Positions 1-5,056 of a stretch of DNA of 5,056 nucleotides are shown piece by piece (position 1 is the stretch's first letter; each line of letters begins with the position of its first letter). This DNA is from a candidate division KSB1 bacterium (lineage in GTDB: Bacteria > Zhuqueibacterota > JdFR-76 > DREG01), in the NCBI GenBank assembly GCA_022566355.1, contig JADFJB010000192.1:1-5056 (forward strand), written 5' to 3'. A model generated the notes under the pieces. It did not search any database. It was not told the DNA's origin and saw nothing but the letters and a program-made list of their open reading frames with translations. A program made the translations under genes and the position numbers.

Positions 1-264
1 TGACTATTATTTTATCTTGCTTTTTATCTTTCATATAGGACAAGTATAAGCGCAAAGCGCCCCACAGATCGCTCTATAGGGGCAGTGTCTCTATTTTATT
101 ATCTGCATTATATCATATTTTTAAAAAATTGACAACTAGTTGCTTTTATTGTTAAGATGAAAGACAGAGTTGCTCTAAAACCAAAAACTAAATAACTATG
201 GCTATTGAAAAAGTGCTTCTTGTATACAAGTATTTATAGGATATTAAACTATTTTTCCTAATGT
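1..264. other. AT-rich stretch with no convincing gene
   Basis: No ORF of useful length is supported here. The visible structure is small. A GCGC-AAA-GCGC hairpin lies at 50-60, and an overlapping GCCCC/GGGGC pairing joins 59-63 to 79-83. There is a perfect 10-base palindrome at 133-142 (CAACTAGTTG) and a perfect 12-base palindrome at 219-230 (CTTGTATACAAG). A minus-strand ATG at 34-32 opens a frame of 11 codons (MKDKKQDKIIV) that runs off the left edge. It could be the start of a gene outside the window, but it has no recognisable ribosome binding site. Two very short plus-strand frames (from 157 and from 198) encode 12-13 residues and are not credible genes. Confidence 0.5.
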
Positions 265-398
265 TTGCCAACGATTAGTATATGGTTTGTGACGGTTTTT
301 GAAACACAAATCTTTCAACTTACACCGATGTTTATTTATTGTTAAATCGCTCATATTTAGCACTTCACCCGCCATAAACTATATACATTGTTAACCAA
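265..398. repeat. Long imperfect inverted repeat, attC-like folded element
   Basis: The inner arms are 278-295 (GTATATGGTTTGTGACGG) and 369-386 (CCGCCATAAACTATATAC). They are complementary at 15 of 18 positions, and at 17 of 18 on the plus strand if G-T pairs are allowed. The 73-base centre between them is AT-rich. Outer arms TTGCCAAC (265-272) and GTTAACCAA (390-398) also pair. On the bottom strand this outer pairing is complete with G-T wobbles and one extrahelical G. Two nested arm pairs, a short spacer and a bulged base resemble integron attC architecture (R''-L''-loop-L'-R'). However, the outer boxes do not fit the strict RYYYAAC/GTTRRRY consensus. From memory, similar 'CCGCCATAAAC-ATATAC' sequences recur in Bacteroidota intergenic DNA; this is unverified. 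Alternatives are a non-autonomous palindromic element or a structured 3' end for the minus-strand genes. Confidence 0.6.
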
Positions 399-419
399 CT
401 GACCTTTATTTCAATATTT

Positions 420-560
420 CTATTTTGATGGTGGTGTACGTTTATGAGGTTTTATTGGAACTGTCTTTGGACCAGGTTTTGGTGTACTAGGATTTTTTCT
501 TGGTGTAGGTGATGGAGTTGACCTCTTGTGAGGTTTAACAGGAACTGTTTTTTTAGCCAT
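420..560 (-). CDS. 46-residue basic proline-rich miniprotein with internal duplication
   Basis: The frame opens with ATG at 560-558 and stops with TAG at 422-420. The product is 46 residues, about half of them Pro, Lys or Arg, with a few His, and it has no acidic residues, Cys or aromatics. It has no signal peptide or membrane segment, so it is probably cytoplasmic and disordered. Residues 4-16 (KTVPVKPHKRSTP) are repeated at 32-44 (KTVPIKPHKRTPP), with 11 identical of 13, around a Ser/Thr-Pro linker ending in PKPGP. A duplicated, strongly biased composition inside very AT-rich DNA is unlikely for a random frame and argues for a real gene. It lies 88 bases downstream of the Shedu gene on the same strand, so co-transcription is plausible. 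No clear Shine-Dalgarno is visible. The charge suggests binding to nucleic acid or an acidic partner, but this is inference. I do not recognise a named family. Confidence 0.7.
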   Translation of the reverse strand: MAKKTVPVKPHKRSTPSPTPRKNPSTPKPGPKTVPIKPHKRTPPSK

Positions 561-648
561 GACTTTTTTATGTTTTAGTTTAATATTATGTTAACGATTT
601 ATTTTACTAAATTTTCTATTACAGTGTTCAATATATTTTATGCTGATT

Positions 649-1905
649 TTAATCAACTTTTAGAATATCCTTTTTAAAATCTTCAGGATTAATATTGTAC
701 CAATTTTCTGGTAATTTTTCTGAAAAAACAATATGAAAAGCTCTTTCAAATAGTTCATCGAAAGTTATTATTTCAATATTTCGGCTATCCCTTCTAATTC
801 TTTCAAAGCAATCCGTTTTAACATCATATTCAGTTTTTCTTATGTGCGGAAATTCCTCATTTCTATTTCCTATTATTAATACAGCTTTGGGGTCAAGAAT
901 TCGATGTTTTTTTGTGTCAATTATAATTCCATCTTCATCTTCAATGTTTTTGGTTTCTGAAATTTCGCTTCGTTGAGATAATGTTTGACTATATGCTTCA
1001 ATAAAATCATTGGAAAAATCCCATGTGTTTGCTCTTGATTTAGATGATTTTTCAGACCTGAAAATCTTAGTTTTACTTGTTTTAAGTTCTATCAATGTAA
1101 TAAAATAAGAAATTCCTAAAAGGTCAACTTCGGGACTACCAACACCTTTAGAATTAGCACTACCTATTCTTTGTTTCGAAAGTAAATCTCTAATAAATTT
1201 AATATCTACATTTAGTCCAATAATCCAATCATTATTTTTAAAGAAATGATGCCATATGGCTTCTTCACCATTTTCTGTTATGGAGTGCTTATTTCTGTAA
1301 CTATCAAATGCTTTTTTCCCTTCATTGTTTTGCAAGTCTTTCAAAAATGCATAAAACCAATGAATTGTGTTTCTTCTTTGAGGAAATAATAATTCCTTAA
1401 TTTCAAGCTTTGAAAGTTTTATGTTTTCAGTAAGAGAATACAACTCTTTAAATTTTTCAGCTTGACCTTTACTTTTGAAATCAACTAGGTACGAATCAAA
1501 ACTAATAGCTTGATATTTAGAATGAAAATCTCCTAAATCAACTAATTCTTTGAAGCCTTGCAAAAAGTGAATTGCTTTCCAAAATGCTCTAGCTTCATCG
1601 CCATCACTAAACTTTACTATTACATCATGCCCTCTAGATTTAGTTAAGTTTCCTTTATTATCTTCTTTTCTAAATTCCAAACGCGGTAAATATTTGTTGT
1701 CAACTTTGGATTTATAAAATGAAACTTTTAAAATTGTTTTTACGTTTGGTTTATTTATTAAAATAAAACCACCAATTATTTCACTCCCTTTGTATATAAA
1801 GCAATTATCCTTTTTCAATGTCTCTTTGATAACAAGTTCAGCAATATCTTGATTTTCTATATCGAATAGATTTGAAAACGGATTATTTAAACTATCGAGT
1901 CCCAT
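649..1905 (-). CDS. sduA: Shedu-family anti-phage nuclease (SduA, DUF4263)
   Basis: This 418-residue protein has the layout of Shedu proteins. The N-terminal half (roughly residues 40-200) includes the segment VIVKFSDGDEARAFWKAIHF (95-114). A C-terminal PD-(D/E)XK-type nuclease domain covers about 208-392. Visible nuclease features are the helix with E214/E215 and W218 before FFKNNDWIIG (221-230), D261 in SPEVDLLG, the E273-L-K275 core of IELKTSK, and Q307 in the following helix (FIEAYSQTLSQ). These form the expected D-ExK-Q series, so the active site appears intact. Shedu is known as a single-gene phage defense system acting through DNA cleavage in the cytoplasm, with the N-terminal region controlling the nuclease; the trigger here cannot be read. 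The start at 1905 is the first ATG of the frame, preceded by A/T-rich DNA without a Shine-Dalgarno. Codon use is far more AT-rich than in the neighbouring peptidase, which fits acquisition by transfer. The 46-residue ORF downstream may be a companion. Confidence 0.86.
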   Translation of the reverse strand: MGLDSLNNPFSNLFDIENQDIAELVIKETLKKDNCFIYKGSEIIGGFILINKPNVKTILKVSFYKSKVDNKYLPRLEFRKEDNKGNLTKSRGHDVIVKFSDGDEARAFWKAIHFLQGFKELVDLGDFHSKYQAISFDSYLVDFKSKGQAEKFKELYSLTENIKLSKLEIKELLFPQRRNTIHWFYAFLKDLQNNEGKKAFDSYRNKHSITENGEEAIWHHFFKNNDWIIGLNVDIKFIRDLLSKQRIGSANSKGVGSPEVDLLGISYFITLIELKTSKTKIFRSEKSSKSRANTWDFSNDFIEAYSQTLSQRSEISETKNIEDEDGIIIDTKKHRILDPKAVLIIGNRNEEFPHIRKTEYDVKTDCFERIRRDSRNIEIITFDELFERAFHIVFSEKLPENWYNINPEDFKKDILKVD

Positions 1906-1974
1906 TTATTTATTTTAATTTTTGCCTTTTCAGCAAATATCTACTGATGTTTCTTTTTTAGGCTTGTTGGTAAC

Positions 1975-2027
1975 GTGTATGTATAATTATTGTTGTTATA
2001 CACCCAAATTGGAGGGATAACAACAAT
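1975..2027. repeat. Strong intergenic hairpin with nested inverted repeats
   Basis: ATTGTTGTTAT at 1989-1999 and ATAACAACAAT at 2017-2027 form a perfect 11-base inverted repeat with a 17-base loop. Inside the loop CCC (2003-2005) can pair with GGG (2014-2016), lengthening the stem with a 3-base bulge. A competing pair, GTGTAT (1975-1980) with ATACAC (1998-2003), overlaps the left arm, so two folds are mutually exclusive. The element lies between the stop of the peptidase gene (2078) and the start of the Shedu gene (1905). It could end peptidase transcription, but on the minus strand the stem is not followed by a T run, so a classical intrinsic terminator is not supported. It may instead be a recombination or insertion scar at the edge of the AT-rich segment. 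Confidence 0.6.
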
Positions 2028-2077
2028 GTGTTTTATCCACACAATACAGTTTAGTTTTATTTTAATACTATCATAAA

Positions 2078-4174
2078 TCAGTTGGTCATTGTGCTATTTG
2101 AAACGCGGTGTTTTTCAAACCATTCAGTGATGTAAAGCATTTTGGCCATCCAGTGACTCGGAAAGCGGCGAATCCCATGCGGTTCATTTGGAACTCGAAC
2201 GAGCACGCTTTCCACATTGAGAAGCTTTAGGGCCTGGTAATACTGTTCCGAATCAGACATGGGCGTGCGGTAATCTTCCTCACCGGTGAGCACCATTGTA
2301 GGTGTTTTGACATTCTTCACCACAGAAAGCAAAGAGCGGCTTTCATAATGCTCAACATGATCCCAAGGCAATCCCGGGAACCAGTATTTGGCCACAAACA
2401 CAGATATGTCAGAAGTCAACACAAAGCTATACCAATTGATCACCGGATAAAGGGTCACGGCGGCTCGAAAGCGGTCGGTTCGTCCGATCATCCAGCAGGT
2501 CAGCACACCGCCGCCGCTGCCCCCGGTTACAAACAAGTTATTTTCGTCAATATAACCCATGTTGACCACGGCATCTACACCTGAATTCAGGTCATAGAAA
2601 TCATCGCCCGGGTAAGCATGGTGGATGAGATTGCCAAACTCTTCGCCATAACTGGTGCTGCCGCGAGGATTGACATACAGCACAACATACCCTTGTGCAG
2701 CCATGAATTGCTTTTCAAAATCGAAGCGAGCGCCGTAGTTGGCAAATGGACCGCCATGAATCTCTATAATCAGTGGATATTTCTTGTTTGGATTGAAATG
2801 TGGCGGCTTAATTATCCACCCATGAATCTTGCGCTTGTCGTGAGAAGATTCATACCAGAATTCTTCTACCTCGCCCAGCGTCTTGTGCCCAAACAAGTCT
2901 GTGTTGACCGATGTGATTTGCCGCGTCCCGGAGCGATTGGCCGTCCCAACCGCCAAATCCGACGGATTGTCCGGGCGGCCATTCGTAATCACAAATTTAC
3001 CGTCCGGCCCTGCATGAAACTGTCCGCTGGAGTAAGCGCTGATGCGGCTTGCAACATGGTCGGCGAGTTTTTTAAACTTGCCTGCGGTGGAGGTATAGCC
3101 GAGTTTGGTGTCACCTTGATCATCATAAAGAAAATAAACACCCTTACTGTCAGCCGCCCATTGGATGTTGCCAATGCGCCGATCAAGCTCATTTGATATG
3201 ACCCTGGAATTGCTGCCATCACGATTCATCATATAAAGCCTGGTAAGTTGATAGCCTTGATAGCGGTCATCAAAACCGGTGTAGGCAATAGATTTCCCGT
3301 TAGGAGAAATGGCGGCTCGACTATCCGGACCTCTTCGATTGGTTAGCGCTTTGACAGACCCATCGTCGATTGAAAATTCGTAAACTTCGGTATCCAGGGG
3401 TTCAAGATCGGCGTCGCTTCGGCGATTTGCGGAAACAATGATCGATTTTCGATCGGCTGACCAGACCGCCGGTCCACCGCTGCGAAACGGCGCCGCGCCG
3501 TGATTATAATCTCCACTGGTGATTTGTCTGGGCGTGCCCCCTTCTGCAGGCAAAACAAAAACATGTGAGTAACCATTGAGAAGATAGCCCGGGCCGTTAA
3601 ACCGATAAACAAGCTTGTCGATTTCTCGGGCGGGATCAGCCCAGGCGGCGCCTTTCGGGGCCGAGGGCATTTTGATCAAACTCGGATGATCGCTCGGCAC
3701 AAATGAGCTAAAAGCAATCTGGCTGCCATCCGGCGACCAGGAAAGGCCGCTGGGCGCATGTTGCAAATTGGAAAGCTTGGTGAGTTGGCCCGTGTCCATC
3801 CAGCGCAGGTAAATCTGTGCCGAGCCGTCCCGCTTGGAGATGAATATCAGGCGAGAACCATCTGGTGACCAGAGTGGGGAAGAATCATTATGATTTCCCG
3901 TCGTCAACGCCCTGTTGTTCGTGCCATCAAAATTGATTATCCATAAATTTGAATAATATCGGTCGGTCATGATATCGGCGAACCGGCGTGCGTAAACAAT
4001 CTTCTTGCCATCGGTCGAAATCTGTGGATCAGTGGCTGTCTCCAGGTTAAAGACATCTTTGATTGTCAGAAGATCCGACGGCTGGGCCGAAAGAGCCAGC
4101 GGTAAAAAAAACAAAACGAGCACTGCAAGCCAAAATAATTTTTCTTGTTGGTTCATCGAGTTCACATTCTTCAC
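2078..4174 (-). CDS. Secreted S9-family serine peptidase (prolyl oligopeptidase type)
   Basis: A 698-residue S9 peptidase of the acylaminoacyl-peptidase/dipeptidyl-peptidase-like branch, expected to cleave short peptides outside the cytoplasm. A signal peptide occupies about residues 12-30 (LFWLAVLVLFFLPLALSA), with likely cleavage before Q31. Residues about 45-430 are a beta-propeller of PD40 repeats, seen as LWSPDGSRLIF (101-111), LSWSPDGSQIAF (144-155) and AISPNGKSIAY (288-298). The alpha/beta-hydrolase domain follows, with HGGP (473-476) at the oxyanion region. The triad is S553 in GGSGGG (551-556), D634 in GEEDYRTP (631-638) and H666 in EPHG (664-667). All are present, and the length is normal for the family, so the enzyme should be active. 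The start is either GTG at 4174, whose first base is the last base of the preceding ORF's TAG, or ATG at 4156, which shortens the n-region by six residues. Neither has a good ribosome binding site, which favours coupled translation. Base composition is far less AT-rich than in the Shedu gene. Confidence 0.93.
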   Translation of the reverse strand: MKNVNSMNQQEKLFWLAVLVLFFLPLALSAQPSDLLTIKDVFNLETATDPQISTDGKKIVYARRFADIMTDRYYSNLWIINFDGTNNRALTTGNHNDSSPLWSPDGSRLIFISKRDGSAQIYLRWMDTGQLTKLSNLQHAPSGLSWSPDGSQIAFSSFVPSDHPSLIKMPSAPKGAAWADPAREIDKLVYRFNGPGYLLNGYSHVFVLPAEGGTPRQITSGDYNHGAAPFRSGGPAVWSADRKSIIVSANRRSDADLEPLDTEVYEFSIDDGSVKALTNRRGPDSRAAISPNGKSIAYTGFDDRYQGYQLTRLYMMNRDGSNSRVISNELDRRIGNIQWAADSKGVYFLYDDQGDTKLGYTSTAGKFKKLADHVASRISAYSSGQFHAGPDGKFVITNGRPDNPSDLAVGTANRSGTRQITSVNTDLFGHKTLGEVEEFWYESSHDKRKIHGWIIKPPHFNPNKKYPLIIEIHGGPFANYGARFDFEKQFMAAQGYVVLYVNPRGSTSYGEEFGNLIHHAYPGDDFYDLNSGVDAVVNMGYIDENNLFVTGGSGGGVLTCWMIGRTDRFRAAVTLYPVINWYSFVLTSDISVFVAKYWFPGLPWDHVEHYESRSLLSVVKNVKTPTMVLTGEEDYRTPMSDSEQYYQALKLLNVESVLVRVPNEPHGIRRFPSHWMAKMLYITEWFEKHRVSNSTMTN

Positions 4175-4254
4175 TAGTGGTTTTTTTGAGGATTTACGGA
4201 AACGATAAAAGTTAGAATGATAATTGTCAAAACTAAGACTGTTTGTGTGTTCAT
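4174..4254 (-). CDS. 26-residue hydrophobic leader-like ORF coupled to the peptidase
   Basis: ATG at 4254-4252 opens a 26-codon frame ending in TAG at 4176-4174. The product starts MNTQT, continues with a hydrophobic stretch of about 15 residues (VLVLTIIILTFIVSV) and ends NPQKNH, so it looks like a single membrane segment. It has the clearest Shine-Dalgarno in the window (AAAAGGAG, four bases before the ATG). Its stop shares one base with the GTG start of the S9 peptidase (TAGTG), a typical termination-reinitiation arrangement. Just before the stop, codons CAA AAA AAC contain the heptamer A AAA AAC in the correct phase for -1 slippage. Slippage would lead into the peptidase frame without a stop. 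The simple explanation is a coupling leader or small membrane peptide. An older 5' end of the peptidase gene, shifted by a run of seven A's, is possible. I know no named family. Confidence 0.55.
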   Translation of the reverse strand: MNTQTVLVLTIIILTFIVSVNPQKNH

Positions 4255-4258
4255 GAAT

Positions 4259-4266
4259 CTCCTTTT
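4259..4266 (-). promoter_or_regulatory. Ribosome binding site of the leader ORF
   Basis: AAAAGGAG on the minus strand, followed by ATTC and then ATG at 4254. It lies in the 15-base gap between the TGA at 4272-4270, which ends the TPR extension, and the leader ORF. It is the best Shine-Dalgarno match before any start here. It therefore probably recruits ribosomes for the leader and, through the TAGTG overlap, for the peptidase. Confidence 0.6.
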
Positions 4267-4269
4267 ATA

Positions 4270-4389
4270 TCATTCATTATTCTCAGCCATTTTCTTAATA
4301 GCAGGCAAAAGCTGATCAATCTGTTCCTGCGGTGCACCCTTTTGCTTCAACAGTTCAACAAACTTCTCTTCACCAAGAGAAACGTAAAG
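4270..4389 (-). other. In-frame C-terminal extension beyond the TPR gene's TAG stop
   Basis: After the TAG at 4392-4390 the same frame stays open for 39 codons to TGA at 4272-4270. The translation is protein-like: LYVSLGEEKFVELLKQKG, then APQEQIDQLLPAIKKMAENN and a final Glu. It resembles the tail of the TPR protein before the TAG: ILSLKEYFSPKEFESILKEKG matches LL(stop)LYVSLGEEKFVELLKQKG without a gap, with the stop opposite a Ser. No ATG, GTG or TTG in a sensible place would restart translation near the beginning. The segment is thus best read as part of the original TPR protein, now cut off by a nonsense change, or still made by readthrough. A sequencing error at one base would also explain it. 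Confidence 0.6.
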
Positions 4390-5056
4390 CTATAGTAACT
4401 GATGCATCGTTTCCTCCTGATTTGGGGCTGCGCCACCCTGCTCAAGCTCTGTTAAAGAAATTCCTTTTTCTTTGAGAATTGATTCAAACTCTTTTGGAGA
4501 AAAATATTCTTTAAGGCTTAGAATATCTTTTTTTGCTAAACTTATATTTGGGATTTGAATTTTCTTACAAATTAAATAAGCATTAGTTGAATAATCTAAA
4601 GCTTCTTTGTATCTTTTCATTTTTTTTGAAAATTGACCTAATTGTCCATAAGAAAACGCTTCTCCATGTACATCCCCGATTCGTTTTGCGATTTCCAGCG
4701 CTTCCTCATATTTTTCAAGCGCATCGTCATAAGAACCTCTTAATTCATAAATCATTCCAATCTGATGCAGAGATGTCGCTTCGCCGGAAACATCCCCGAT
4801 ACGTTTTTTGATTTCCAGCGATTCTTCATATTTCTCAAGCGCCTGGTCGTAAGAACCAGTATAATAATAAATCATTCCAATCTGATGCAGAGATTTCGCT
4901 TCCGCGGAAACATCCCCGATACGTTTTTTGATTTCCAGCGCTTCCTCATATTTTTCAAGCGCATCGTCATAAGAACCTCTTAATTCATAAATCATTCCAA
5001 TCTGATGCAGAGATGTCGCTTCGCCGGAAACATCCCCGATACGTTTTTTGATTTCC
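4390..5056 (-). CDS. TPR-repeat protein, 3' part, N-terminus outside the window
   Basis: The frame is open to the right edge, so the ATG at 4995 is internal and the gene begins beyond 5056. Visible are one partial and three complete 40-residue units: 5056-4996 (partial), 4995-4876, 4875-4756 and 4755-4636. The pattern is MIYELRGSYDDALEKYEEAL followed by EIKKRIGDVSGEATSLHQIG, the kinesin-light-chain-like TPR type found in bacterial scaffold and signalling proteins. A more divergent helical pair follows (FSKKMKRYKEALDYSTNAYL), then a charged tail with FSPKEFESILKEKG. TPR arrays bind proteins; the partner and any catalytic or sensor domain lie outside the window. The TAG stop is followed by a homologous in-frame extension, so this end may be a truncation. 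The gene lies directly upstream of the leader ORF and peptidase on the same strand and could share their transcript. Confidence 0.88.
   Translation of the reverse strand, partial: EIKKRIGDVSGEATSLHQIGMIYELRGSYDDALEKYEEALEIKKRIGDVSAEAKSLHQIGMIYYYTGSYDQALEKYEESLEIKKRIGDVSGEATSLHQIGMIYELRGSYDDALEKYEEALEIAKRIGDVHGEAFSYGQLGQFSKKMKRYKEALDYSTNAYLICKKIQIPNISLAKKDILSLKEYFSPKEFESILKEKGISLTELEQGGAAPNQEETMHQLL
4636..5056 (-). repeat. Tandem 120-base coding repeat with a perfect 240-base-offset copy
   Basis: The TPR units repeat every 120 bases at DNA level. Alternate units are nearly identical: 4690-4816 equals 4930-5056 base for base, 127 bases that reach the window edge, so the true identity may be longer. 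Adjacent units (120-base offset) differ more, for example MIYYYTG against MIYELRG. The repeating block is therefore a two-unit, 240-base module copied recently or kept alike by gene conversion. Such identity invites slippage or recombination that changes TPR number, and can also collapse in short-read assembly. Confidence 0.9.

Noticed and set aside
129-158. Sigma70-like promoter, TTGACA with TAAGAT 18 bases later, on the plus strand
   Set aside because: No plus-strand gene follows, and Bacteroidota promoters use a different -7/-33 pattern. The DNA is AT-rich enough for chance matches.
1921-1975. Minus-strand frame ending NKPKKETSVDIC before the Shedu gene
   Set aside because: It is only about 20 codons from any in-frame context, has no start with a ribosome binding site, and runs into the hairpin. 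It cannot be distinguished from chance.
394-2086. ACCAACTGA at 394-402 matched by its complement TCAGTTGGT at 2078-2086 as possible element ends
   Set aside because: The match is only nine bases, stops abruptly on both sides, and the right copy lies in the peptidase's final codons and stop. Chance is likely.
2618-3196. 192-codon plus-strand frame opposite the S9 peptidase
   Set aside because: It lies wholly antisense to a gene with an intact propeller and triad, and its translation shows no domain or coherent composition. It is a shadow of the real frame, as are the other frames at 2348-2584, 2989-3222 and 3343-3612.
4587-4983. Plus-strand frames opposite the TPR gene
   Set aside because: Their internal repeats are only the complement of the TPR DNA repeats. 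They carry no independent sign of being coding.
4636-5056. CRISPR-like array
   Set aside because: The repeated unit is a 120-base coding unit read as TPR helices throughout, with no short repeat alternating with unique spacers.

Overview
The window looks like chromosomal DNA from a Bacteroidota or other FCB-group bacterium. This rests on protein style (a secreted S9 peptidase ending its signal in 'LSAQ', a 40-residue TPR array), sparse Shine-Dalgarno sequences, and a dispersed-repeat style of intergenic DNA. It is an inference, not a taxonomic assignment. All supported genes lie on the minus strand, so the transcriptional order runs from position 5056 down to 420.

Region by region, in transcription order: (1) 5056-4390 is the 3' part of a TPR-repeat protein that enters from outside the window. 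Its TAG stop is followed by a 39-codon in-frame extension (4389-4270) that resembles the protein's own C-terminal motif, so the TAG may be a nonsense mutation or a readthrough site. (2) 4254-4174 is an unlisted 26-codon hydrophobic ORF. It has the clearest ribosome binding site in the window, and its stop overlaps the GTG start of the next gene (TAGTG). (3) 4174-2078 encodes a complete, exported S9-family serine peptidase with a PD40 beta-propeller and an intact Ser-Asp-His triad. (4) 2077-1906 is an intergenic region with a strong hairpin. (5) 1905-649 encodes a Shedu-family (SduA, DUF4263) anti-phage nuclease. (6) 560-420 encodes a 46-residue basic, proline-rich miniprotein with an internal duplication. 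(7) 419-1 has no convincing gene and holds a long imperfect inverted repeat (265-398) that resembles an integron attC site or a similar folded repeat.

Base composition changes sharply near position 2070. The Shedu/miniprotein side is visibly very AT-rich, and the peptidase gene is close to balanced. The Shedu segment is also edged by related GTTA(A)CCAAC sequences in opposite orientations. The most economical reading is a resident TPR-leader-peptidase group next to an acquired defense segment. Shedu itself is a known defense family. The less described parts are the companion miniprotein, the folded repeats at the segment edges, the coupled leader ORF with an in-frame A AAA AAC slippery heptamer, and the amber codon inside the TPR protein's duplicated tail.
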